Position numbers and translations under genes: made by a program. Below, piece by piece: positions 10,699-21,216 of a stretch of DNA of 64,000 bases (position 1 is its first letter; every line of letters begins with the position of its first letter). Under the pieces are notes generated by a model. The model worked only from the letters and a program-made list of their open reading frames with translations, did no database searches and was not told the DNA's origin. The stretch comes from Persicaria tinctoria (lineage: Eukaryota > Streptophyta > Magnoliopsida > Caryophyllales > Polygonaceae): positions 32,071,975-32,135,974 of the forward strand of contig JBANSL010000009.1 in NCBI GenBank assembly GCA_037127255.1, in the 5' to 3' direction.

Positions 10699-11545
10699 TT
10701 AATAGGCCCTCAAGTGACATGATCCTTGCTCATTCGCTTTATGCTTCCTTGGACCATCTTTAATAGCCTCACGAATAAGCTTGAACCTTCTTGATTGGAC
10801 GCTCCAATCTTCAACCCATTCATCTTTCCTTAGAAAGCACTCAGCAGGTGTGCTTTCCTCATATATAAGCCTCTTCCTTTTCATTGAATTGACTCCTTGA
10901 GCTTCCCCACCGTCATACACAAATAGTTGTATTGCATTGTTGAGTTCGGTGTACAATGGTGGAGGGGGAAGAGATTCCTCCATCTTGTCTTCTATCGCCT
11001 CATCTTTGATGTGCCACTTCGCAAACACCCCATACTTAAACGTGACAGTCGATTGCTCAATATCATCATGAATTGCCTTCACCTCGAATGGCAAAGGCTG
11101 TGGTGGACTGGTAGTAATGGTAAAGCACGCTTGTTCATCATGAGAAAAGAGGTTAGGGATCATATCTAAGCTTACCTGTGGCTCGGTATGATCTTGGCAA
11201 TCCTCTGCAGGAGGTTCCTCTTTCCCTTTGAGCACTTTTTTCTCTTGTTGGGGTTCCTCACATGGCTCCTCCTGAAATGTCTGAGTACCAACATGTTCAT
11301 CGTGAGAAAAGAGGTTAAAGACCATACCTAACATTACATGTAGCTCGTTAGGATTTTGACAATTCTCTTTTTCCTCCTTAACACGTGCAATCGAATCGTC
11401 AAGAGCCCGAGTAGAGTCAATACAAGTGTACGTTGACTTGGTTGGGATAGGTACCAACTCATCCTCATGCTCTTCGCCACCTACAAGCTCGCAAAATATA
11501 ATGTTATCATATGAACCAACCTCATACCGATAGGACGTCTCTATA
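10699..11545 (-). CDS. Unrecognised acidic ORF of the Athila-like family (open copy)
   Basis: A frame of about 280 codons, open from the inversion breakpoint near 11550 to a stop at 10699. The product is acidic with a duplicated NLFSHDE motif, a proline-rich patch (SLPPPPLYTEL) and a basic KRKR stretch near the C terminus. The forward copy at 17300-18150 is homologous throughout but has at least three in-frame stops, so only this copy is open. No gag, protease, RT or integrase signature is visible. Its place, upstream of the polypurine-like region, is where Athila-type elements carry a third, env-like or accessory ORF, but I have no sequence evidence for that identity. Confidence 0.5.
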
Positions 11546-11560
11546 TTTTCCCATGCTCTT

Positions 11561-11627
11561 CTCCACCCGCGTGCATTTGAGTTTTACTTTATTTGGATTA
11601 TGTTATGCATTCATGTTTATCCTCATG
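11561..11627 (+). other. Forward 3' internal end abutting the forward LTR
   Basis: The sequence TTTATTTGGATTATGTTATG is shared with 19110-19135 in the same orientation. It shows that the forward LTR is preceded by authentic 3' internal sequence, and that orientation flips near 11550-11575, close to a GAGAAGAGCATG microhomology. Confidence 0.6.
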
Positions 11628-12748
11628 TGATGTACATGTTTTTAGTTATATTTTACCATATTTTTTATCATTAATTTGAGTCATTTTCATAAGTTTTGCA
11701 TTAGGTTTAGTGTCTTTTGCATAAGTTTTCATATTGTAACGAGAAATAGATGTCTTCACTAGTTTTTATGTGCTTTACAGGATTTTAGAAGCTGTTTTTG
11801 AAGAAACTTTTAAGAGAGAAAAGATGCGGAAAAGAATAAGGAGCGCATAGGAAAAAGAACCAAAGCAATCGGAGTTATAACGAAGGAGAGACATGCGTTT
11901 CTCTAAGTCCGAGATGGATCACCCTCATACCGACCCTGTAACGACCCCATCAGGGTCGGTACCGAGGCTCAATCTGGATGTGCGAAGCAAGAAAAAAGCG
12001 ACAGTGCTGATAACGACCCTAAGGGGGGTCGGTACCGAGGTCACCCGCTTCGGTATAAGCTCCAGCGGACCTGATTTTCGTGGACTTAATTATTTTTACA
12101 CCTTTTCTTAGATAGACTTTAGATAAATTTGATATATTTATTATTTCCTAACTTATTTTATGGGATATTAAGTATAAATAGGATTTTTAGGGTTTGGAGT
12201 CTTCGACCTCTTTTTTTTCAGCACACTTTTAGAATTTTCAACACACGTTTAGAGAGCGTTTGTGAGTGGATTTGAGAGCTTTTTGAAGCGATTTCTTCGG
12301 CGAAGGTTGGAGAACGTTTGTTGAGGCTTTTGTGACGCTTTGTTGACATTATTCTCAGGTTTTTATGCAATTTGAATTTCTGATTTTTATTTATTTCATG
12401 AATTTTGCAACGTCTACCATGTTTATGCGTGAGTAGTCGCCTTTTCTAGGGTTGGGGTGTTCCCAACGATAGTTATGCTTGCAATTTTGCTATGAATTGA
12501 TGAGTTGATTGGTTTTATCTATCTTATGTGTTTAAGCACTCAATGAAAATTGGGGAAATTCCCTTTTGCAATTGAATTGAAAGATTGAATTGTGAATTGG
12601 ATAGTAATTAGGATTTTGAAACGAAAGTTTGATAACCTAATTAGAATTGAGTCACTGATTTTCTCCCAGCGGACGAACTTGACCCTACTACACTATAGCG
12701 GGGTTTCGATCTTATAAATTTATTTTTTTGAAAATAAACCCTTCATCA
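11628..12748 (+). repeat. Forward LTR of the Athila-like family
   Basis: Starts TGATGTACATG and ends CCCTTCATCA; 1121 bp. It is directly followed by the primer-binding site at 12752. Relative to the two reverse LTRs it lacks about 250 bp near its U5 side. It contains TCGGTACCGA at about 11958 and 12031. Confidence 0.85.
12173..12180 (+). promoter_or_regulatory. TATA box of the forward LTR
   Basis: TATAAATA, followed by a transcribed-looking leader (AGGGTTTGGAGTC). The equivalent box is present in the reverse LTRs near 5990 and 20195. Confidence 0.5.
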
Positions 12749-12751
12749 AAT

Positions 12752-12769
12752 TGGCGCCGTTGCCGGGGA
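12752..12769 (+). promoter_or_regulatory. Primer-binding site for tRNA-Asp
   Basis: TGGCGCCGTTGCCGGGGA begins three bases after the LTR end and is complementary to the 3' end of plant tRNA-Asp(GTC). The same tRNA sequence is found fused to an LTR of this family at 19324-19390. Confidence 0.9.
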
Positions 12770-13525
12770 GATTTCAATTGTGCCAAAGTTTTAGTTACTA
12801 TTAAGATTTGGGAATAGCACATCTCTTTTCTTTTGTAAATATTATTGTTGGAGGGTAAATTTTCGTGAATTAATCTAATTCATGACCTCATAAATAATAG
12901 CCTCACATTTATCATATGGAAAAATGTGATTCCTTTCTATAAAGTTAAGCAAGAAGCTTAGGATTTGAAGATTGGGTCTTCAAAAAAAATCAGGCCCACA
13001 TCCAATTGGCCCAATACATATTGGCTAAAAGAAATAATGTACATCAAAAGAAGTTGAGGAAAAAATAAATACAAAAAAAGGGGGGGGGAAAGGATGCAAC
13101 TGCCAGAACGTGGGAAAACAGTTTATCTCATGAAACTGTCAGATTCTTCCCCTTTAAAAAAGGCTATTGCAGCTTACAAATGGCCCCTTCGGTTGGGCAC
13201 TTTCATCAGCAAAATCAAAGAAAGCAAACAGGCCTCCCTGTCCGGCTTCACCTGCAGCCACCAAAACACAAAGAGAGATTCTGGCCAGCTTCTTCCTCCA
13301 GTCCTCCTGGTTCCTCTTCCTCCTAAGCGGGTACCTGTAATCACCAAACACAAAGAGAGAGGAAAGTGAGAGTGCAGAAAGAGAGTGGAAAGAGAGAGTG
13401 CAGAGAGAGATACCTCTATTGCAAGAGGTAGAAGATCCATCTCCTAACCTTCGTTGTTTCCTCTTTATCTGCAGGTACAAGAAAAAAGTAATAAGCAAAA
13501 CTGGAAATGAAATGGATCCTAGCGG

Positions 13526-13705
13526 CTCGAGAGTTTAGTCTCTCGTCGCGACCTTCGATCCTAGCATTAGCGGCTCGAGAGTTTAGTCTCTCGTCGCTAT
13601 CCCGATCCCGGCGTGGATCGACCCATAGCACCGAAATGCTGCCAAAATTTCACCAGGAGCATTAGCGGCTCGAGAGTTTAGTCTCTCGTCGCTACCCCGA
13701 TCCCG
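13526..13705. repeat. Three copies of a CGAGAGTTTAGTCTCTCG hairpin module
   Basis: GGCTCGAGAGTTTAGTCTCT, a short hairpin, recurs at about 13530, 13570 and 13665. The last two are followed by CCCGATCCCGGCGTGGATCG. It lies within the solo LTR. Confidence 0.8.
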
Positions 13706-15309
13706 GCGTGGATCGATTCACAGTGCCGAAAGGCCGTCGGATTTTACCCAGAGTTCACAAGCAGTAAAATGCCGAACTCTACAGAACTCCATGCAAATAA
13801 ACTGAACATGGGACCTTGAACAAAAACTGTCCTAATCAAGGGTGAAGTTCTGCTAAAATTTACCTTGAACAAAAACTGTCCTAACAAAAACTGTCCTAAG
13901 CAAGGGTCGTGTTCTGTTAAGATTTCCCTAAATGAAATTCTAACAAATGAGCCCAATTAATTCACAAAAAGTGAAACAGTGAATTTTACAGGCTAAAAAT
14001 CAGTAGATTCATCAAACCTAAATCAAAATTGAATCTCAAAACCAACAGGTCTGTCAAATTAAGTTGAGCAGGCTGAGCCCTATTTGTAGTTTTCCAAATC
14101 CCAAATCGGATTAAACTAAAGGGAAATAGCAGAGAGAGGAAAAGAAAAGGCAAACCTGATTGTGTTCCTCGGGTTGCAGAAGCCCCTTTTTGTTCTTCCC
14201 TCAGCTTATTTTCAGCCTCTCCCGACTCCGAATTGGCTCCTCTTCCGAGTCCCCCAACTAAAAAAAAAACCCCAAACAACAAATTAAAATCAGCCTATGC
14301 GTCCTATCCACTGGTGCCTCAAATCGGTATAAACAAAGAAAAAAAACATACCTTGTTGAGGTTTTGGGGTTGTGGATGCTCGAGAGTAGCGACAATGTTT
14401 CCGAAGGCACAAACGAGACTTTGCTATCCCGCTCTTGCCCTAGATGTTCAAAGGTTGAGGACCCTTGTCCCTTTTCGGATTTCCTGAGCCTGGAATCCCG
14501 ATTACCCGGATTTAAAAATCCCCAAAATCACAATTTCTAAAAAATTAGTCAAATTAGAAATTGGACACTTGATTGGAAGTAGATTTAAGAGGGGATTCAA
14601 ATTTTGGGACACAAATCACCAAAGCATTAAGCTAAATAGGTGAATTCGAAGTCGGAAGTCTCGGGGGAGATTAAACATACCTGTCCAATGGCTTCGTCTC
14701 GTGCCCTTGTATCAGCAACTTCAAAGGTGTCGCCAGGCCGGTCGATTTCTCCTCTGCCTGCCCAAATCGGAGCTCGCAAAGCTCCCGGCAGCTTGGTGTT
14801 CTTCCGACTACGGCGCTCTCTGCCTCTCTTTCTCTCTCTGATCCAGTTGAATTAGGGCTGACTGGTTTCAGTTGACGTTAAAAAAAATGGAATGGGAAGC
14901 TGGGCTCGGATCCCTTCAGAAGAAATAAACAAATGACGTGAGATTGGCTGATGTTTGGCTCCCCAGCAAAATGAAATGGGCTGGGCAAAGATGGGCTTAA
15001 TTAATTTGGGTCATTTGCATGAAAGTTAAAAAAAGAAGGGAATAAAATGTCTAACGTGTGGAATTGTGAATGTGATTTCCATTTCAACTTTGAGGTGAGT
15101 TTTGTGTAAATTGCAAAACCGATCCACTAAAATATAAGAATTACAATTGGCACAAATTAAGAATTCGAGTTTTATTAAAACATAAAATTAAACTCGTCAA
15201 ATATTCTTTGCCAATTAATTCTAGTGGGTCAATCTAAAACCGGCTTCAATAAAAACGGAGTCGAAACCTCAAATCGAGTTTCACCAAATATAAACTTGAT
15301 TCCGAGGCA

Positions 15310-16500
15310 GAACTACGTAAAGACTTGACGCCGTAAAAACGGCTACGTAGGTAGCCTGATATTAAATCCTAAAAATATATCGGGTACAGCCGTCCGCCTC
15401 TAAATTCACTTCTAAATGAATATGAGGTCAAAACCAAAAATTCAAACGGTTCTTTTTTAGAACTACGTAAGACTTGATACTCTTTTACGAGTTACGTAGG
15501 AAATTCGGTACAAAATTTTAAATACGCCGAATTCAGTCACCGGTTACAAATCAAATCAAATTTGTTCTAAAAGAACTACGTAAAGACTTGACGCCTCCTA
15601 TCGGCTACGTAGGTAACCCGATATTAAATTCTAAAAATATATCGAGTACAGTCGTCGACCTCTAAATTCCCTTTAAATGAATATGAGGTCAAAATCAAGT
15701 TGTCTATGTCGACTCGATATAAAGCTTCTGCTCGTCGAGTCCAATCACCGCTCTCAAATGATCCCATGATCAAACCCAAATACAGAATTTCTTTTCGTTT
15801 AGAACTACGATGACTTGATTCCACTAAACAAGTGGATACGTAGGAAACTCGGTTTAAATCAAATTCTCACCGAGTCCAGTCACGTCCAAACCTTCAAATA
15901 AATCTTTCCAAATTCATTTGTCGACTCTAGTCGTCCCAGATGTTAAATCTTCCATCAAAATCAAAGTGCCCACTCTAACTCGATACAAAGCTTCCGCTCG
16001 TCGAGTTTGGTCACGACCAACATTCAAAATCAAATTCCACCGTCCCCAAATTGACCTTTAAGTCAAACCTCTAAGCCAAATCAAACGGTTTCAAAAGAAA
16101 AGAACTACGTAAAGACTTGACGCCGTAAAAACGGCTACGTAGGTAACCCGATATTAAATGTCAAAATATGTCGGGTACATTCGCTAATCCCTAAATTCAC
16201 TTTTAAAATGAAAATGGGGTTAAAATTAAATACACATGATTTTCCGTGTAAGTGATAGCCGTTGAGTTGGGAAACCCTTCCGAGAAGGTGTGCTCAATTT
16301 ATTCGGGTGATACACGAGAAAATCTCATGCATATGATAGTGTGATTTATGTTAGGGCTACCCTTCTGAGAAGGTGGGTCCTAATACGATCCAATGATGCA
16401 TGAAAACCTTAAGGGTGATAAAACACACAAACCCAACCACTCTGAACTACGTGAGGCTTGATTCTCTTCCAAGAGATACGTAGGCAACCCGTTAAAATTC
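15310..16500. repeat. Dispersed ACTACGTA / TACGTAGG hairpin pairs in the solo LTR
   Basis: At about 15310, 15460, 15570, 15800, 16105 and 16445 the sequence reads GAACTACGT, then (AA)GACTTGA, a short loop, then a return arm (TACGTAGG). Each forms a potential small hairpin. There are six copies in about 1.2 kb and no coding signal. Confidence 0.75.
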
Positions 16501-16648
16501 GAGTGCAGCCCAAATCACCAAAACCACACAAATCTTGGTATCGATACGACTTCGAATCAAGAGGATAACCAAAAGGGGTCGAACTCAAATATTAAAAATC
16601 AAATAAAATATGTTGTATGATTATTGCGCATTTTTGTCCAACAATTAT

Positions 16649-18240
16649 TTTCTTTTCTTTTCTTTTCTTCTATTTTAGTTAGTATTTATTTTTCGAACAT
16701 CACACCTCCCACCATCTGCCTCATCGGTACCGACTTGGTGCCAAGCCCTTGCTATTTGATCGATATGTGCACTTGTTTGAGTTTTCAAGATTAGGTACCA
16801 GATGAAGTACACATATGATTATTTTGATACAAGGGCTGAACAAGAAAAACGAAAAGCAAGGAAAAAGGAGTATGCGAGCTATCTAGCCGAGGTTGATGAG
16901 GAGGATGAAGATTTCATTGATTTTGATACTTGGAAAGCAAAGAAATCCTCCGAAGATTCAACCAAAGCCCAAGAGCCATATGAGTCCTATCAACCAGAGG
17001 AGGGGTATTATGCTCAATACGATCACAAGGACCCGTATTGGCCTTGTCAGCCATCTTAGGGAAATATGTATGAACCATCACAGGAGGTCGATGCTAAAAA
17101 GTGTGGGCAATCCCTAGATGATGAAACCATCAAGCAGATGAAGGCTGAGATGGTGGAATTACAACGCTAAGTAGAAGCTGAAGCCGCTGAAGTACGACGA
17201 ATCAGGGAGATCAATGCAATCATGCGTGAACAACTGGACGAATGGAATAGGTTGCAGGCTTTGTCAGAATCACCATCACAAGACGCAGACCCGCAACCAA
17301 TAGAGACGTCCTATCGGTATGAGGTTGGTTCATATGATAACATTATATTTTGCGAGCTTGTAGGTGGAGAAGAGCATGAGGATGAGTTGGTACCTATCCC
17401 AACCAAGTCAACGTACACTTGTATTGACTCTACCCGGGCTCTTGATGATTCGATTGCACGTCCTAAGGAGTAAAAAGAGAATTATCAAAATCCTAATGAT
17501 CTACATGTAATGTTAGGTATGGTCTGTAACCTCTTTTCTCATGATGAACATGTTGGTACTGAGACATTTCAGGAGGAGCCATGTGAGGAACCCCAACAAG
17601 AGAAAGAAGTGCTCAGAGAGAAAGAGGAACCTCCTGCTGAGGATTGCCAAGATCCTACCGAGCCATAGGTGAGCTTAGATATGATCCCTAACCTCTTTTC
17701 TCATGATGAACAAGCGTGCTTTACCATTACTACCAGTCCACCACAGCCTTTGCCATTCGAGGTGAAGGCGATTCCTGATGATATCGAGCAATCGACTGTC
17801 AAGTTTAAGCACGAGGTGTTTGCGAAGTTGCACATAAAAGATGAGGTGATAGAAGACAAGGTGGAGTAATCTCTCCCCCCTCCACCATTGCACACCGAAC
17901 TCAACAATGGAATACAACTATTTGTGTATGACGGTGGGGAAGCTCAAGGAGTCAATTCAATGAAAAGGAAGAGGCTTATATATGAGGAAAGCACACTTGT
18001 TGAGTGCTTTCTAAGGAAAGATGAATGGGTGGAAGATTGGAGCGTCCACTCATGAAGGTTCAAGCTTATTCGTGAGGCGATTAAAGATGGTCCAAGGAAG
18101 CATAAAGCGAATGAGCAAGGATCATGTCACTTGAGGACCTATTATGATGTACCACCCAAGGACGTTCCACCACCATCTCCTCCAGCTGAACCACCGAATC
18201 CACCACCTCCCCCTGATCCGGATTAAAGTTGAGGTAATCA
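16649..18240 (+). pseudogene. Decayed forward copy of the Athila-like internal ORF
   Basis: Open pieces at 16802-17059 (85 codons, acidic, start MKYTYDYFDT), 17222-17473 and 17669-17869 belong to one interrupted frame. From about 17300 onward it parallels the minus-strand ORF at 10699-11545. In-frame stops after KEE-type sequence (17471), before VSLDMIP (17667) and after KVE (17867) kill it. The 5' part (16.8-17.2 kb) has no inverted partner in this window. Function unknown. Confidence 0.55.
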
Positions 18241-18324
18241 CGTCAAGCTAATGACGTTAAAGGTAGCGCTTATGAGAGGCAGCCCGCTTTATTTCCTTTC
18301 ATTTTTAAATTTTATTTTTTATTT

Positions 18325-18564
18325 TTGAATTTTAGGATAGGTAAGATAGGTGGGATAGAACATATTGCACTAACAATGCAGGTCTTGAGAGAAAACCACG
18401 ACGGAAACGGGGGAAAAACGGAGAAAGAAGCAAGAAAGCACTCGTACCAAGGCCGTACCGATCATATCAGGGTCGGTACCGGTCCCTCTGGTGGAGCAGT
18501 TATTAGGCGCGGCTTGAGCATATATTGGTTTGATCCTCCGCCCTTTCCATCGATAGCTTATTGA
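18325..18564 (+). CDS. Forward copy of the short family-specific ORF
   Basis: 79 codons, collinear with the minus-strand copy at 10280-10519 and differing at about ten residues. The domain is unrecognised. It is followed, as in the other copy, by the coiled-coil-like fragment at 18640-18852. Confidence 0.35.
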   Translation: MNFRIGKIGGIEHIALTMQVLRENHDGNGGKTEKEARKHSYQGRTDHIRVGTGPSGGAVIRRGLSIYWFDPPPFPSIAY

Positions 18565-18639
18565 TCTTCAACAGCTTCTGGATCCTTTGGGCAAGGATCT
18601 CCCCATGAGCACAGGCAGTACGAGCACAACACTGATTCT

Positions 18640-18852
18640 ATGGATTATGACGCTAGGCCTAGTAGCTGCCCCTTTTTTGACGGGGCTGGCCCGAGCAGAT
18701 CTGTGCCCCAGCATCCTCCTAGCCTTACTAACATCATGGATGAGCTTAGATCTCTGAGATTGGGCCAGGAGGCCCTACAGAATGGGCAGGGTGCTCTTAT
18801 GGAGGAGTTTACACGCTTGAATAAGAGGATGGACAAGCATGAAACGCACTAG
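18640..18852 (+). pseudogene. Forward copy of the coiled-coil-like fragment, truncated
   Basis: Homologous to 9923-10204 on the other strand but stops after DKHETH, where the other copy reads Gln, a C-to-T type change. The polypurine-like AAGTATGGGGTGGGGG lies downstream at about 19029-19044. Confidence 0.4.
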
Positions 18853-19227
18853 TATTCCTTCATGGCTTGGGCATCTTCTTTGTTTCCACATCGACGATTA
18901 CCACCACCACCTTCTCCGTAGAGTTTATTATTGTCTCTAGCAGCTTCTGAATTTCTTTTGTGAGTTTCTGAGTCTTTTACCTTTTACTTTGATTTTTCTT
19001 TCGACAGTGGGGACACTATCTATTTTTAAGTATGGGGTGGGGGATTCAAAAAACTTATGTGTGTCATTTTTATGTGTTTTGGATTATGTTTATGTTTATG
19101 TGTTGCATTTTACTTTATTTGGATTATGTTATGCATTCATGTTTAAGTTTTATGCATTTGAGTATTTTGTCATATTTTAGTTAATTTAATATTGCTCTTA
19201 GTTTCATAAAATCTGAAGAGCATGAGG

Positions 19228-19349
19228 ATGCACATCACATGAGGTCGTTGTAGTATAGTGGTAAGTATTTCATGAAACAAAATCATACCGAGAGGACTTA
19301 GGGAAACATGCACATCACATGAGGTCGTTGTAGTATAGTGGTAAGTATT
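19228..19349. repeat. Direct repeat with an 80-bp offset at the tRNA junction
   Basis: The 42-bp segment 19228-19269, ending with the first 26 nt of tRNA-Asp, recurs at 19308-19349. The intervening 38 bp contains GACTTAGGGAAAC, which resembles the LTR interior (compare GACATAGGGAAAC near 20463). Each copy begins ATGCACATCACATGAGG, the reverse LTR terminus plus its 7-bp internal flank. Confidence 0.85.
19244..19269 (+). pseudogene. Partial tRNA-Asp copy (first 26 nt)
   Basis: GTCGTTGTAGTATAGTGG plus eight more bases, the acceptor 5' strand and D-arm of tRNA-Asp, then unrelated sequence. It is part of the duplicated junction. Confidence 0.8.
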
Positions 19350-19390
19350 CCCGCCTGTCATGCGGGTGACCCGGGTTCGATTTCCGGCAA
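19324..19390 (+). pseudogene. tRNA-Asp(GTC) sequence lacking its 3' end, fused to an LTR
   Basis: 67 nt match plant tRNA-Asp: acceptor GTCGTTG, D-arm, anticodon stem-loop CCCGC-CTGTCAT-GCGGG with anticodon GTC at 19357-19359, and T-arm GGGTTCGATTTCC with one C-to-T change. It stops at GGCAA; the acceptor 3' strand and CCA are replaced directly by reverse U5 of the family LTR, sharing CAA at the joint. It has no terminator and cannot form a full acceptor stem, so it is unlikely to be a working tRNA gene. In orientation and position it looks like the primer of minus-strand synthesis copied into DNA. Confidence 0.85.
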
Positions 19391-20747
19391 ATAAATTTAT
19401 AAGATCGAAACCCCGCTATAGTATAGTAGGGTCAAGTTCGTCCGCTGGGAGAAAGTCAGTGACTCAATTCTAGTTACCAAAGAGCAAAAAATAGCTAGAA
19501 GAGATGGAAAATATAGAGATTTTTTTGGGTTTTAAAGTTGCTGAATTTTTGGAATAAAATCAATATTATGAAAGATCTAGGGCATAGGGATCACCACAAC
19601 GATAATCATACAAGCATTGCAATGAATCAAGTCAAAATCATGTTTTTATCTATCAAATAGGACAACTCGCATCAACATTAGCAAAGCAATCAATTTATTT
19701 TCACAAATTAATTAACTTTACTAACAATCTTAATTAGGTTATCAAACTTGTGTTTAAAATCATAATTCCTATCCAATTGATAATTCAATCTTTCAATTTA
19801 ATTGCAAAAAGAAATTTCCCCAATTTTCATTGAGTACTTAAGCACATAAAATAGATAAAACCAATCAATTCATCAATTCATAGCAAAATTGCAAGCATAA
19901 CTATCATTGGGATCACCCCAATCCTAGAGAAGGCGACTACTTAGGCATAAACATGGTAGATATTGCAAAATTCATCAAATAAATAAAAATCAGAAATTCA
20001 AATTGCATAAAAACCTGAGAATAATATCAACAAAGCATCACAAAATCCTCACAAAATGTTCTCCAACCTTCGCCAAAGAAATCGCTTCAAAAAGCTCTCA
20101 AATCCGCTCACAAACGCTCTCTAAACGTGTGTTGAAAATTCTAAAAGCATGCTGAAAAAAAAAGAGGTCCGATCCTCCAAACCCTAAAAATCCTATTTAT
20201 ACTTAATATCCCGTAAACTAAATTAGGAAATAATAAATATATCAATTTTATCTAAAGTCTATCTAAGAAAAGGGGTAAAAATAATTAAATCCGGGAAAAT
20301 CAGGTCTGCTGGAGCCCATACCGAAGCGGGTGACCTCGGTACCGACCCCCCTTAGGGTCGTTATGAGCACTATTGCTTTTTTCTTGCTTCGCACGTCCAT
20401 ATTGAGCCTCGGTACCGACCTTGATGGGGTCGTTACAGGGTCGGTATGACGGTGATCCATCTCGGACATAGGGAAACGCCCGTATCTCCTTCGTTATAAC
20501 TCCGATTACTTTCGTTCTTTTTCCTATACACTCCTTATTCTTTTCCGCATCTTTTCTCTCTTGAAAGTTTCTTCAAAAAACAGCTTCCAAAATCCTGTAG
20601 AACACATAAAAACTAGTGAAGACATCTATTTCTCGTTAAAATATGAAATTTTATGCAAAATACACTAAATCCAATGCAAAACTTATGAAAATGACTCAAA
20701 TTAATGATAAAACATATGGGAAAATATAACTAAAAACATGCACATCA
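19391..20747 (-). repeat. Reverse LTR (5' LTR of the outer element), U5 end clipped
   Basis: Nearly identical by eye to the LTR at 5164-6542 but missing about 23 bp of its U5 terminus, where the tRNA-Asp sequence is joined. It ends on the right at GCACATCA (element-sense TGATGTGC). It carries TCGGTACCGA near 20338 and 20411. Confidence 0.85.
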
Positions 20748-21214
20748 ATGGAAAAGGGAAAAGGAGGGGAGGGAAGGGGTGGGAAATTCACTTTTTCATC
20801 AAATTCCACCATTTTGATGGGTTGTGAAATCACATCAAATTGAACGGTTACTTAAATTTGGAATTCTTACCCTTTATCTTAATTGGTCACCCAAACACCA
20901 AATTCATTTTCCCTTCACTTTCCTTCTGAAAAATCACATCAAATCCCATCATCCAAACATAGTGTAAGGGACCTACAATTAGAAAGTAGAATAGTTAAAA
21001 AATTAGCAAATAAATAATGTAGAAAAAAATGGACCAATGAAAAGAAAGAATAGTATGAGAAGTTGGAGTATCTATAGAATAGATTGGAAATCAAATACAA
21101 TTAATGAGATGAAGTGATAAAATTAGAAATTTTTGTCATTAATTAGGTTCAAAGAGACAAATATTTTGTTATAAAAAAGTGGTAAAAAAGCCAATTATTT
21201 CGTTATGGAGGGAG
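20748..21214. mobile_element. Right half of the MITE split by the composite
   Basis: Ends GCCAATTATTTCGTTATGGA GGGAG before TA (21215-21216), the inverted partner of 5130-5156. The inner part begins with a GGGAAAAGGAGGGGAGGG block and contains CATCAAATTCC and its inverse, so a second small element may be nested here. No ORF. Confidence 0.75.
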
Positions 21215-21216
21215 TA

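Larger units (their letters stand above)
12846..16643 (+). mobile_element. 3.8-kb solo LTR nested in the composite
   Basis: Begins TGTTGGAGGG and ends TGTCCAACA, with a perfect 5-bp TSD ATTAT at 12841-12845 and 16644-16648. No second LTR, primer site or pol is visible between the ends, so this is one long LTR left by recombination. Strand is arbitrary. The recurring ACTACGTA...TACGTAGG pairs resemble those I know from long LTRs of the Tat/Ogre lineage; that assignment is inference. Confidence 0.75.
5164..20747. mobile_element. Composite head-to-head Athila-like LTR retroelement
   Basis: One family of Ty3/gypsy-type (Athila-like) sequence is arranged as: reverse LTR (5164-6542), reverse internal region (6543 to about 11560), forward LTR plus primer-binding site (11628-12769), forward internal region (12770 to about 19220), tRNA-containing junction (19228-19390), reverse LTR (19391-20747). 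The inverted internal copies match over 9.6-11.5 kb versus 17.3-19.2 kb. Later insertions at 7204-8802 and 12846-16643 interrupt it. No reverse transcriptase or integrase is present, so it is non-autonomous. The two outer LTRs share about 250 bp (near 5275-5530) that the forward LTR lacks, so the forward LTR belongs to a different copy or lineage. Confidence 0.75.

Noticed and set aside
19324..19390. Functional tRNA-Asp gene
   Set aside because: It lacks the acceptor 3' strand and a terminator and is fused to an LTR.
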